Of a DNA stretch of 64,000 bases, positions 36,351-44,576 are shown piece after piece. The first letter of the stretch is position 1. The number at the start of each line of letters is the position of its first letter. Position numbers and translations under genes: made by a program. This stretch comes from Bacillus sp. 2205SS5-2 (lineage in GTDB: Bacteria > Bacillota > Bacilli > Bacillales > Bacillaceae_K), in contig NZ_JAYKTS010000003.1 of the NCBI RefSeq assembly GCF_037024155.1, positions 62,001-126,000 on the forward strand, written 5' to 3'. Under the pieces are notes generated by a model. It searched no databases and was not told the origin of the DNA. It saw nothing but the letters and a program-made list of their open reading frames with translations.

Positions 36351-37340
36351 TCATGTTGTTTGCCCTTGAATCAATTGAACGTCCACGACTGTATTGTTGA
36401 TTGAATCGTGGTCCTTAAGTTCAACCATATTGATTATGGTTGAACTTAATACTTTCCCTAGCCGATCAACAGGTTGGGCAATTGTTGTCAGTCTAGGAGT
36501 TTGGAGTATTCGAGTGAAACTATGATAGTCATAGCCAATTATTTTCAATTGTTCAGGAATGTTTATGCCGTTTTCTAATGCGTAAAGATAGAGGCTGTAG
36601 GCGAGGAAGTCGTTACTGCAGAAGACCCCATCGAAATCCGCGAGCACTTCGGACACATCATTTTTAATGAAATTTTTAAAATACTCAAAGGTTAAGTTAT
36701 CATCCGAGCCCTCAATGACTTGATGAGGAAGTTGGTGTTTCATACAAGTTAACCTGAAAGCATCAGTACGACGGTTGGCTAATAAATCTAGTTTTAAAGG
36801 ACCTGATATATGTAATAGCTTTTTACACCCGGATTGAATTAAATGTTCCGTAGCCATTTCGCCACCTCGAAAATTGTCTGAAGCAACATAAGGAAATTGA
36901 CTCGAAATAATCCGGTCAAAGGTGACGATTGGGAAATTCGCCTTTTTATATTCTTCTACATCTAATGTGTGACTACAGATGATTAGGCCATCCACTCTGT
37001 TTTCTTTCAGCATCGTCAAATAATTTGCTTCTTTCTCAGGTTGGTCGAGTGAATTGCAAATAAGAACTTTATAATTTTTTGTATTTGCGTACACCTCAAT
37101 ATGCTTAATTAATTCAGAGAAAAATGGATGATTGGAGTCTGGAACGATGATAGCTAGTATATAGGATTGACTCTTTTGAAGGGCTCGGGCGATTTGATTA
37201 GGTGAGTAATTTGTAGCAGCCATCGCGTCCTTAACCCTTTGCCTCGTTTCTTTGCTAATATACCCCCTATTATTTAATACTCGTGACACCGTAGTAACAG
37301 ATACACCAGCACGGATTGCAACATCTTTAATATTTACCAC
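36351..37340 (-). CDS. LacI family repressor, likely of the sucrose genes
   Basis: 329 residues: helix-turn-helix NIKDVAIRAGVSVTTVSRVLNNRGYIS, hinge SPNQIARALQKSQS, then a periplasmic-binding-like effector domain (LAIIVPDSNHPFFSELI, RVDGLIICS, DGVFCSNDFLAYSLY, IIGYDYHSFTRILQTPRLTTIAQP). Start is GTG after GGAG. It is divergent from fructokinase and sucrose phosphorylase, whose promoter carries AAAACGTTT over the -35 box, so a sucrose-operon repressor role (ScrR/SacR-like) is likely. Its own leader is unusual: a 488-bp compound MITE is inserted about 22 bp upstream of the start codon. Confidence 0.88.
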   Translation of the reverse strand: MVNIKDVAIRAGVSVTTVSRVLNNRGYISKETRQRVKDAMAATNYSPNQIARALQKSQSYILAIIVPDSNHPFFSELIKHIEVYANTKNYKVLICNSLDQPEKEANYLTMLKENRVDGLIICSHTLDVEEYKKANFPIVTFDRIISSQFPYVASDNFRGGEMATEHLIQSGCKKLLHISGPLKLDLLANRRTDAFRLTCMKHQLPHQVIEGSDDNLTFEYFKNFIKNDVSEVLADFDGVFCSNDFLAYSLYLYALENGINIPEQLKIIGYDYHSFTRILQTPRLTTIAQPVDRLGKVLSSTIINMVELKDHDSINNTVVDVQLIQGQTT

Positions 37341-37362
37341 TTTACAGTACTCCTTTCTTAAC

Positions 37363-37850
37363 AGCTCTTATCGTATAAATTGTTGCTATTTCATTTGCCT
37401 GACGCCGCAGGGCAGCCGCTTTCGCATTTCGTGATCCAGCTGCAGTGGCTTGCGGCTCGGGGTCAAATGAATAACCCTCCAGTGATGCAGGCATCACCTC
37501 CGAGTTCTTCATTTGCCTGACGCCGCAGGGCAGCCACTTTCGCATTTTGTGATCCAGCTGCAGTGGCTAGGGACTCGGGCATTTGTCAGCCCACTACGTG
37601 AAGCAGGCTTCACTGCGTGTACTGCCAGATGCCTGCCGTCCCTGGGCAGCCACTTCCGCTTTTCGTGATCCAGCTGCAGTGGCTAGAGTGGCTAGCAGCT
37701 ATGGGACAAATAACATCCAACTCCAAAGGTCAGGACCTTTTCCGTTGGATAACATTTGCCCGCCGCTGCTGGGCAGCCACTTTCGCTTTTCGGATGCTAT
37801 TTCATTGATAATAAACCGATACGAAAGCAACATACTTTGCGAAAACAGCC
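37363..37850 (-). mobile_element. compound MITE carrying a GC-rich hairpin array
   Basis: In reverse orientation, one MITE end lies at 37363 (AGCTCTTATCGTATAAATTG) and the other ends at 37850 (GCAACATACTTTGCGAAAAC then AGCC). The flanks TTCTTAAC (37355-37362) and TTCTTAAA (37851-37858) match 7/8, so this was a single insertion. Its middle is replaced by about 400 bp of GC-rich repeats, flanked by the direct repeat TGCTATTTCATT at 37384-37395 and 37795-37806. The element separates the LacI gene from its original promoter. Confidence 0.75.
37397..37794. repeat. GC-rich tandem array with three covarying hairpins
   Basis: Right-half units GCCTGACGCCGCAGGGCAGCC (and variants) start at 37397, 37515, 37631 and 37758; left-half units ATCCAGCTGCAGTGGCT follow each of the first three. 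AGTGGCT of a left half can pair with AGCCACT of the next right half. Between the halves lie hairpins at about 37464-37514, 37578-37633 and 37707-37758, with inner stems GTGATG/CATCAC, GTGAAG/CTTCAC and AAAGGT/ACCTTT around a constant CAGG loop. Confidence 0.8.
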
Positions 37851-38092
37851 TTCTTAAATGAATGAGTCATGAAAGTTTAACAGTATCGTTATTATAGCTC
37901 ATATAGTTATATTCTTTTTAATCATTCGGTTTATATATAATTTATGGTAACCTTACCATATAATTTTTATTTATAAAATGGAAATTATAAGGAGAAAATA
38001 AGTATATTTTTGCTGATGATACCGAATATTTTTGAATTTTCTTGTTATTTTCCTTACTATTTATAAATGAAATATTATTTTTATGAAAACGT

Positions 38093-38121
38093 TTGACACA
38101 CATGTTGCACCATAGTAATAT
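38093..38121 (+). promoter_or_regulatory. sigma-A promoter of the sucrose operon with overlapping operator
   Basis: Consensus TTGACA at 38093-38098, a 17-bp spacer and TAATAT at 38116-38121. The sequence AAAACGTTTGAC overlaps the -35 box and has the AACGTT core of LacI/CcpA-type operators; GTAAGCGATTG lies at about 38129, just downstream of the -10. Repression by the divergent LacI protein and/or CcpA is inferred. Confidence 0.75.
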
Positions 38122-38174
38122 TCGACGTGTAAGCGATTGATAAATCCTTATATTATATTGGGGGATGAAGTGAG

Positions 38175-39131
38175 ATGCTTAATTTTGATAAAAAAATAGA
38201 GTTTACGCCCAAAACGAATGACGTCTTTACTGTCGGTGAGCTTTTAGTTGATATGATATCAGAAGAGTATGATGAAAATTTTGAGTGTACGAACTATAAA
38301 AAGTTTTTTGGTGGTTCTCCGTCAAATATTGCTATGAATGTGAAAAAATTAGGAGCCAAGTCTCTTGTTGCTTCTGCTGTAGGAAAAGATGGATTAGGAG
38401 AATTTTTAATCAATCACTTACGTAGTGCCAACATCGATACGCGAGGTGTTCAGCAGGTGGATTATGCAACAAGCATGGTGTTGGTCACAAAGAGTCAGAA
38501 TAGCCCCGTTCCCATCTTTTATCGAGAAGCCGATTATCACTTGGCATACAACTCAGGACTGGAAGAAGACTTAAAGCGCTCTAAAATTATTCACTTTTCT
38601 TGTTGGCCACTATCGAGGAGGCCTGCTCGTGAAACGATGGAAAGAGTTTTGGAAGTAGCTAGGAAAAATAATATCCTCCTTTGCTTTGACCCTAATTATC
38701 ATCCGATGACCTGGGAAAAGGGAGAAGATGGAATAGAATATATTAAATCAATCATCAGCAAGGTTGATATTGTAAAGCCTTCTGAAGATGATGCGGAAAG
38801 AATATTTGGAAAAGATACCCATAAAAATCAAATAGAAAAATTTTTAAAGTTAGGTGTGAAGTTAGTCATCCTTACTTTAGGAAGAAAAGGTGCAATCGTT
38901 TCAAATGGAAGAGAGACGCTGAGATTTAACACACTAGCTACTGAGGTAGTCGATACGACAGGTGCTGGCGATGCTTTTTGGTCAGGTTTTTATTCAGCAT
39001 TGATTAGAGGATATACGATAAAAGAAGCCTTGAATTTAGGTTTTGCTGTAAGTGCCTATAAATTGAAATTCACCGGTGCAGTCGTGGATTTGCCAAAGCT
39101 TGAAGAACTAAAACAACTATATCGTATCTAG
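38175..39131 (+). CDS. fructokinase, PfkB family
   Basis: 318 residues, ribokinase fold. Signatures are FTVGELLVDMISEE, FFGGSPSNIAMNVKKLGA (first PfkB motif), LCFDPNYHPMTW, and DTTGAGDAFWSGFYSAL (second motif with the catalytic Asp of G-A-G-D). It phosphorylates fructose to fructose-6-phosphate, the product needed after sucrose phosphorylase. First gene of a two-gene operon, 15 bp before sucrose phosphorylase, under the promoter at 38093. Fructose specificity is inferred from context. Confidence 0.88.
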   Translation: MLNFDKKIEFTPKTNDVFTVGELLVDMISEEYDENFECTNYKKFFGGSPSNIAMNVKKLGAKSLVASAVGKDGLGEFLINHLRSANIDTRGVQQVDYATSMVLVTKSQNSPVPIFYREADYHLAYNSGLEEDLKRSKIIHFSCWPLSRRPARETMERVLEVARKNNILLCFDPNYHPMTWEKGEDGIEYIKSIISKVDIVKPSEDDAERIFGKDTHKNQIEKFLKLGVKLVILTLGRKGAIVSNGRETLRFNTLATEVVDTTGAGDAFWSGFYSALIRGYTIKEALNLGFAVSAYKLKFTGAVVDLPKLEELKQLYRI

Positions 39132-39146
39132 GAGGTATAAAAAGAG

Positions 39147-40616
39147 ATGACAGTCAAAAATCAAGTACAACTCATTACGTATCCCGATTCAATGGGCGGA
39201 GATTTGAAGACTCTTAATCAAGTACTTTTGCAGCATTTTTCTGATATTTTCAAAGGCGGCGTACATATTTTACCCCCTTTTCCTTCATCAGGAGATCGAG
39301 GATTTGCCCCATTAACGTATTTAGAAATTGAACCGAATTTCGGTACTTGGGAAGATATTAGGAAGATCGGTGAAAACTTTGATATATTGGTCGATTTGAT
39401 GGTCAATCATATTTCCAGAAAATCTCCTTATTTTCAAGATTTCTTGCAAAAAGGGAGAAAATCGGAGTATGCAGATTTGTTTATCACCTTAGATAAAATA
39501 TGGGACGACGGTGAACCAATTCAAACGGATATTGACAAGATGTTCTTACGCAGGTCGTTACCATACTCTACTTTTACAATAGAGGAAACGGGGGAAGAAG
39601 AACGGGTCTGGACAACATTTGGAAAAACGGATCCTTCCGAGCAAATTGATTTTGATATCAATTCAGAGAAGGTAAGAGGGTTGTTCACAGACTTTTTTGT
39701 GAATTTCAAAGAGCAAAACGTAAAGATAGTGAGATTAGATGCATTAGGATATGTGATTAAAAAACTTGGGACGAGCTGCTTTTTCGTTGAACCTGATGTA
39801 TATGAATTCCTCGATTGGATTATGGAACTTGCCAACTCATTAGACATTGAATTGCTTCCTGAAGTACATTCTCATTATTCAATCCAATACAAGTTGGCAG
39901 AGCATGGTTGTTGGATTTATGATTTTATCTTACCTTATAGAATACTAGATACTTTGCTCAATCAATCGAGTGAAGCCCTTTGTGACTATTTAAAGGATCG
40001 ACCAGAAAAGCAGTTTACGATGCTAGACTGTCATGATGGGATTCCTGTAAAGCCGGATTTAGATGATCTGATCAACACAAAAGAAGCAAGAAAAGTAGTA
40101 GACGTCTGTGAAGAGAGAGGTTCAAATCTTAGTCTGATTTTATCGGAGGATCATAAAGCTGATGATGGATTTGATGTTCATCAAATTCGATGCTCTTACT
40201 ACTCTGTGCTCAATTGTGATGATGATGCTTACCTAGCAGCCAGAGCGATTCAATTCTTTTCACCAGGAGTTCCGCAAGTGTATTATGTCGGGTTGCTTGC
40301 AGGAGAAAATGACGTTGGCAAGATAAAAGAAACTGGTGATGGTCGTGAAATTAACCGCCACAACTTCAGTCTCGAAGAAATCGAACAAGCGCTCGGAAAA
40401 GAAGTTGTTCAAAGACTTTTAAAACTAATCAAATTTAGAAATGAGTACGAAGCCTTTAATGGCGATTTCAAAGTCTTAGATTCAGCAAAGGATGAAGTCC
40501 GCCTTTCGTGGCATAAGAATGAGAAAAGCTGTATGTTGTACATTGATTTAAAAACGAAAAAGTCAGTCATTGATTATATTGACGAGAATGGGAAGAGTAG
40601 TAAGTATTTTGTGTAG
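39147..40616 (+). CDS. sucrose phosphorylase, GH13
   Basis: 489 residues, the typical length. The sucrose phosphorylase start VQLITYPDSMGGDLKTLNQVL and GVHILPPFPSSGDRGFAP are diagnostic. GH13 catalytic residues: nucleophile Asp in VRLDALGY (about residue 195), acid/base Glu in LLPEVHSHY (about 236), and transition-state Asp in MLDCHDGIPV. It converts sucrose and phosphate into glucose-1-phosphate and fructose in the cytosol, saving one ATP. GGAGG precedes the ATG. Because the substrate must enter unphosphorylated, the ABC importer at 44.6 kb is a good candidate partner. Confidence 0.93.
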   Translation: MTVKNQVQLITYPDSMGGDLKTLNQVLLQHFSDIFKGGVHILPPFPSSGDRGFAPLTYLEIEPNFGTWEDIRKIGENFDILVDLMVNHISRKSPYFQDFLQKGRKSEYADLFITLDKIWDDGEPIQTDIDKMFLRRSLPYSTFTIEETGEEERVWTTFGKTDPSEQIDFDINSEKVRGLFTDFFVNFKEQNVKIVRLDALGYVIKKLGTSCFFVEPDVYEFLDWIMELANSLDIELLPEVHSHYSIQYKLAEHGCWIYDFILPYRILDTLLNQSSEALCDYLKDRPEKQFTMLDCHDGIPVKPDLDDLINTKEARKVVDVCEERGSNLSLILSEDHKADDGFDVHQIRCSYYSVLNCDDDAYLAARAIQFFSPGVPQVYYVGLLAGENDVGKIKETGDGREINRHNFSLEEIEQALGKEVVQRLLKLIKFRNEYEAFNGDFKVLDSAKDEVRLSWHKNEKSCMLYIDLKTKKSVIDYIDENGKSSKYFV

Positions 40617-40627
40617 GGGGGGCAGGT

Positions 40628-40870
40628 ACCCCGTCCCTATTTCATAATAAAAACGTCTAATGCTTTAAGGATCTAAGACTGGTGTATTTTAAGCGGCGGG
40701 AAACAGGAAGCTTGCCAAGTGTATTCCCGTAGACTCCAGCTCACGATTTTCTTCTTCCTAGGCAATCAGGAATTTTTCCATAGCGAGTCCTTGATACACA
40801 GCTAAAAGACCCAACGAGCATTTGTTAGCTCATTGGGCTTTTTTTACATAAAACTTACGATTATCTCTTG
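40628..40870 (+). repeat. long degenerate direct repeat, copy 2, with terminator
   Basis: Counterpart of 36093-36335: begins GGTACCCCGTCCCTATTTCA, has TTCCATAGCGAGTCCTTG, and ends with the terminator arms AAAAGACCCAACGAG / CTCATTGGGC at 40804-40838 plus seven Ts. It lies directly after the sucrose phosphorylase stop. Confidence 0.65.
40804..40845 (+). terminator. terminator after the sucrose operon
   Basis: Stem AAAAGACCCAACGAG / CTCATTGGGC with T-run; near-identical arms to the terminator at 36249. Confidence 0.85.
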
Positions 40871-40961
40871 CGAATATAAACTCTTTTCAGCGGGTAGAAA
40901 CACATCCATTAACATCCTGCATATGATAATTTCGTGTAAAGCCGTGAAAGGAATGAAAAAA

Positions 40962-41855
40962 ATGTATAACCCCCCTAATGATCATTCAAATCAATACTAT
41001 GTTCATCAAACAGTAAATTCACCAGATCAGTTGACGAGAAATAACGAAGGAAATCACCAACAGGAAATCGAAGTCCTGCAAAATAGTATAAATGGAAAGG
41101 TTACAGCCTTCGATCTTTATCACAGATTGGCCAAAGTGGCACCGGTTCATCACAAAAAAGAGATTTTTCAAATGGCAGAAGACGACCAACGGCATTGGTG
41201 GCAATTATCCCAGTTGTACACCTCGCTTACAGGAAGCCAGCCAGCCTATCAAGCCGAGCGCGTACCTTTTCAGTCTTACCAAGAGGGGTTGGAAAGGGGA
41301 TATGAAACAAGAATAGCCGGGTATGAACAGCTCAGAATCGGTTCTCTACAGACAAGGAATTCATCTGTGTATGATGTTCTCGTGCATGCTTGTAAGGATG
41401 AATGGAAGCATGCGAAACGATTAAATGAGTTAGGGTGGGATGCTCCAGACAGAATGGACTACGGACCTAACCCATTTACAGTGAATATTGACGATGCTAC
41501 AGTTCAGAATAATACGTTTCGCACCGCTATATGGACTGGAAAACACTTGCAGGTTACCTTAATGAGCATTTTACCTGGAGAAGATATTGGGTTAGAAATC
41601 CATCCTGAGCTCGACCAGTTCCTTCGTCTTGAACAAGGGAAAGGGGTCGTTCGAATGGGGGATGAGCAAGATCAATTAAACTATGAGAGGGAAGTAGAGG
41701 AAGACTTTGCGATCGTCATCCCAGCGGGCAAGTGGCATAATCTGATTAACACGGGGACAATCCCGATTAAGTTGTACTCGATCTATGCTCCACCTCAGCA
41801 CCCTCGTGGTACGGTGCATGTGACAAAAGCAGATGCGTTGGCTGCTGAAGCGTGA
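40962..41855 (+). CDS. ferritin-like domain fused to a cupin domain
   Basis: 297 residues. The N-terminal half (residues 30-150) is a four-helix ferritin/rubrerythrin-like bundle with paired Glu/His positions (LAKVAPVHHKKEIFQMAEDDQRHWWQL; VHACKDEWKHAKRLNELG). The C-terminal half (about 165-285) is a cupin: PGEDIGLEIHPELDQFLRLEQGKG (H-x-E type) and IPAGKWHNLINTG (second His). Start at ATG 40962, 9 nt after AAAGGA; other ATGs upstream lack a site. Metal-dependent oxidative-stress or metal-handling role is possible but not shown. Single gene between the two sugar modules. Confidence 0.85.
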   Translation: MYNPPNDHSNQYYVHQTVNSPDQLTRNNEGNHQQEIEVLQNSINGKVTAFDLYHRLAKVAPVHHKKEIFQMAEDDQRHWWQLSQLYTSLTGSQPAYQAERVPFQSYQEGLERGYETRIAGYEQLRIGSLQTRNSSVYDVLVHACKDEWKHAKRLNELGWDAPDRMDYGPNPFTVNIDDATVQNNTFRTAIWTGKHLQVTLMSILPGEDIGLEIHPELDQFLRLEQGKGVVRMGDEQDQLNYEREVEEDFAIVIPAGKWHNLINTGTIPIKLYSIYAPPQHPRGTVHVTKADALAAEA

Positions 41856-41890
41856 TATGGCCGTTCTTTTGATGAGAGTTGAATACTTAA

Positions 41891-42051
41891 GGCTGTTTTC
41901 GCAAAGGTTGTGGCTTTTCGTAGCAGTTTATTATCTATGATATAGCTTTGATTCGGGCATCATTTCGTCTGTTTTTGATAGAAATCAACAGTGAAAAGGA
42001 GGATTTAGTCAAAAATCAGATGAAATAGCCACAATGTATACGAAAAGAGCC
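41891..42051 (+). mobile_element. MITE copy H with perfect 8-bp target duplication
   Basis: Full-length 161-bp copy, flanked by ATACTTAA at 41883-41890 and 42052-42059. The interior hairpin pairs CATTTCGTCTGTTTTTGAT with ATCAAAAATCAGATGAAAT-like sequence (TCAAAAATCAGATGAAAT at 42009-42026). Confidence 0.88.
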
Positions 42052-42059
42052 ATACTTAA

Positions 42060-43350
42060 TAATAGAATAGCTGTCAATTCCTTACTTTATCGCAATCGAC
42101 ACCATTGGAGTTTTGATTTAACCCTTTAAGCCAAATTAGTAATTTAGCGTAAGGGGTAATTTTTTATGTAAGTAACTTTTGTGTTTCCATTTATTATTGA
42201 ATCGAAATGGGCTCAAGTACTAACTTATATAAATTTTTTATCGATAGTATCCATTTCCGACAAAAGTCTCCATATAAAAATCATAGGACTTGAATTTAAT
42301 ATATGGATGGAGAACGCTCGAAAGAAACATAGTGAAGGGTTAGTGTTTCATCATCTTGAGGGCAATATCCTTTTTTAGAAATTTTTACGAAAAAATGGAA
42401 TAACGTGGTTACGAGGATGTTGCGTTTAAGAATGGCAATACATAGGGTTAATTGGAAAGCTTCAGAAGAATTTGAGGTGTTTCAGTGGAAAGTGGACGGA
42501 TACTCAATTTCAAAAATTCAACGTTGGAATAAACGGATGTGAGAAGTAGGAGCTGTGGATGGAAATTCAAGGTTAGCCTCAAGGTAAAATTTGTTCAAAA
42601 ACAACCTGACAGCAAGGCAGATACCATTTTTCCTTCTCTACGTGAATCGGATATGAACTCACTTCGATTGAGACATGCAAACAAGCAAGAGAAAGAAGAG
42701 AAAAAAAGAAAAATAATAACAATATGCAGGGATTTAAACTTCAACTGTTCACTACCCACTTTTTTAGAAACCACATCCAAGAATCCATAAATTGATCTGA
42801 AAAAGATAGGTTGTTTTCGCAAAAAATTATGGCTTTCCGAATAGGCATAAAATTTTTGGGTTGTATAACTTTTTGCTCTTTTCGTAACCTCTGCTCCTAC
42901 GGGGATAGAGGGTTAGACACCTCATCTCTATTTCAGTATCGTAACGTGCTGTCATTTTGTTCCTTCTTGTTTGGTAACCTTTTCTATATGTATTTATCTA
43001 AAATTTAAAGACAAATTGCTAACTAGTACCCAATACTATCTGTCGGTAAATGAAAACGGTGGATTGGTAGCGGGGGAGAAATGGTTTCCTATTATTTCCT
43101 CCAACTCTCACAACAAAAGAATGGGAATAGACAAGACAAGAGGCTGCTTGTAAATCCAAACGAAAGATGCCTGATATTCAGTTCTAGTTTTTTGTCAATA
43201 GCACAGGGGTCCCTCCGTCACTCTAAACTGAGTTGCGGAGATGATATCAAAAAAGTAGTAAGTGACTGGCTACTTCTTCATTACTGTTTTGATGTAAGAG
43301 TGCATAATGAAATCTTAATCTGGGATGTTTGTATATATTAAAAAATATAT
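42060..43350. other. 1.3-kb non-coding stretch with relics
   Basis: Several short frames are open, but none has both a ribosome site and a recognisable family. The stretch contains a truncated MITE (42809-42892) and a decayed GGGGATAGAGGG...CACCTCATCTCTATTTCAGTATCG repeat (42900-42946). It looks like a graveyard between the sucrose genes and the ABC importer. Confidence 0.45.
42809..42892 (+). mobile_element. MITE relic M, second subfamily, truncated on the right
   Basis: Starts GGTTGTTTTCGCAAAAAATT and shares TTGTAT...TGCTCTTTTCGTAA with the element at 61464; the right two thirds are gone. Confidence 0.55.
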
Positions 43351-43364
43351 TGAAAGTGCTTTCA
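43351..43364. promoter_or_regulatory. candidate catabolite-responsive element (cre)
   Basis: TGAAAGTGCTTTCA is a near-perfect palindrome and differs from the CcpA consensus-like TGAAAGCGCTTTCA at one central base. It lies about 65 bp before the second LacI gene, suggesting carbon catabolite control. Confidence 0.6.
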
Positions 43365-43396
43365 CAAAGTGGTATATTTATCTTGTAATTATTTAC

Positions 43397-43408
43397 GTAA
43401 ACGTTTAC
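43397..43408. promoter_or_regulatory. LacI-type operator before the second LacI gene
   Basis: Perfect 12-bp palindrome GTAAACGTTTAC, 20 bp before the start codon. It recurs as GTAAACGTTTTCG at 44451-44463 and GTAAACGTTTAAC at 44550-44562, pointing to autoregulation and control of the importer operon. Confidence 0.7.
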
Positions 43409-43427
43409 TGAAATAGGTGATGTAGGT

Positions 43428-44432
43428 TTGAGTTATACAATCAAAGATGTGGCTAAACATGCCAATTGTTCAATTGCTACGGTTTCTCGAGTAATAAATA
43501 ACCAAGGTGGATATTCAGAAAAGACAAAGAAAAAGATTCTGGATGTTATTGAGGAGTTAGGATATCAGCCGAATGCAGTAGCAAGAGGCCTGATAAATAA
43601 ACGAACTCAGACGATTGGAGTACTTGTGCCTGATTTATCGAGTATGTTGTCCTCTGAAATTTTGAGTGGTATTGAAAGCGTTGCACATAAGGAGAATTTA
43701 AGCGTATTTATCTCTCACACCAATACACATGGAAAGCGGACATCAAAGTATTTGAAACTGCTGAATGAAAAGCGGATTGATGGTCTAATTTTTACTAGTG
43801 AGTATTTAAAGGATGAGTATCTTAAAGAAATGAAAAAGATGGATATTCCGATTGTCCTCGTTTCTACTGAGAGCTTCAAGGATTCGATTCCTTATGTTAA
43901 AGTGGATGATCGTCGCGCTGCCTATAGTGCGACAAATTACTTGATTGAAAATGGACATCAGGATATTGTGATGATAAGCGGTCCTTATGCCGATCCCATT
44001 GCAGGTAGACCAAGGGTAGAGGGATTTAAAGAAGCCTTAGATGAGCATTCAATTCCAGTTGATGAAGCTAATATTTTCTGCACTGATGGATTTTTATTTG
44101 AAGATGGCAAAAAAGCATTTGAAGAGTTATTTAATCAGAACTTAAATGCTACAGCTATTTTCGCAGCAAGTGACGAATTGGCAGTGGGTGTGATCTCTGC
44201 AGCGTATGAGCGAGGATTAACAGTACCGGATGACTTCTCAATTATTGGCTACGACAATACAAAAACAGCGATAATGAGCAATCCGCCCTTAACAACGGTA
44301 TCCCAGCCACTGTTTAGAATGGGACAAACCTCATGTGAAATGCTTCTGCAAATGCTAAAAGATGAGGCAACCGTAGAAAGTAGAATAATGGTTCATGAGA
44401 TAATCGAAAGAAAAACAGTAAAAAAAATATAA
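43428..44432 (+). CDS. LacI family repressor of the sugar importer operon
   Basis: 334 residues. DNA-binding head: SYTIKDVAKHANCSIATVSRVINNQGGYSEKTKKKI; hinge PNAVARGLINKRTQ; effector domain with IGVLVPDLSSMLSSEILSGIE, RIDGLIFTSEY, AIFAASDELAVGVISAAYERG and IIGYDNTKTAIMSNPPLTTVSQP. Start is TTG; AGGTGATGTAGG lies upstream. Its operator GTAAACGTTTAC occurs before itself and twice before the next gene, so it most likely represses itself and the ABC/alpha-glucosidase operon. Confidence 0.9.
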   Translation: MSYTIKDVAKHANCSIATVSRVINNQGGYSEKTKKKILDVIEELGYQPNAVARGLINKRTQTIGVLVPDLSSMLSSEILSGIESVAHKENLSVFISHTNTHGKRTSKYLKLLNEKRIDGLIFTSEYLKDEYLKEMKKMDIPIVLVSTESFKDSIPYVKVDDRRAAYSATNYLIENGHQDIVMISGPYADPIAGRPRVEGFKEALDEHSIPVDEANIFCTDGFLFEDGKKAFEELFNQNLNATAIFAASDELAVGVISAAYERGLTVPDDFSIIGYDNTKTAIMSNPPLTTVSQPLFRMGQTSCEMLLQMLKDEATVESRIMVHEIIERKTVKKI

Positions 44433-44450
44433 ATTTTTTTAAGGGTGTAC

Positions 44451-44562
44451 GTAAACGTTTTCGTAAATATGTGATTTTTATCATAGATTTAGTGATCAAA
44501 CATGCTAATAATAAGTAATAATAGTGTGTTATATATATTAAAATTTTAAGTAAACGTTTAAC
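44451..44562. promoter_or_regulatory. tandem LacI-type operators before the importer operon
   Basis: GTAAACGTTTTCG at 44451-44463 and GTAAACGTTTAAC at 44550-44562 flank the region before the binding-protein gene, 99 bp apart (about nine to ten helical turns), a spacing compatible with looping. The downstream one touches the ribosome site of the next gene. Confidence 0.65.
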
Positions 44563-44576
44563 TAGGAGGAATAAAA

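Noticed and set aside
37397-37794. Possible CRISPR array, because of repeated blocks with variable spacers
   Set aside because: Units are about 116-127 bp, repeats diverge, the variable parts are self-complementary hairpins, and no cas gene is present.
37583-37861. Short frames across the GC-rich array
   Set aside because: They translate structured repeat DNA and end in MITE sequence.
42181-43341. Several 60-86 codon frames between the ferritin-cupin gene and the second LacI gene
   Set aside because: None has a convincing start or family; some cross MITE and palindrome relics.
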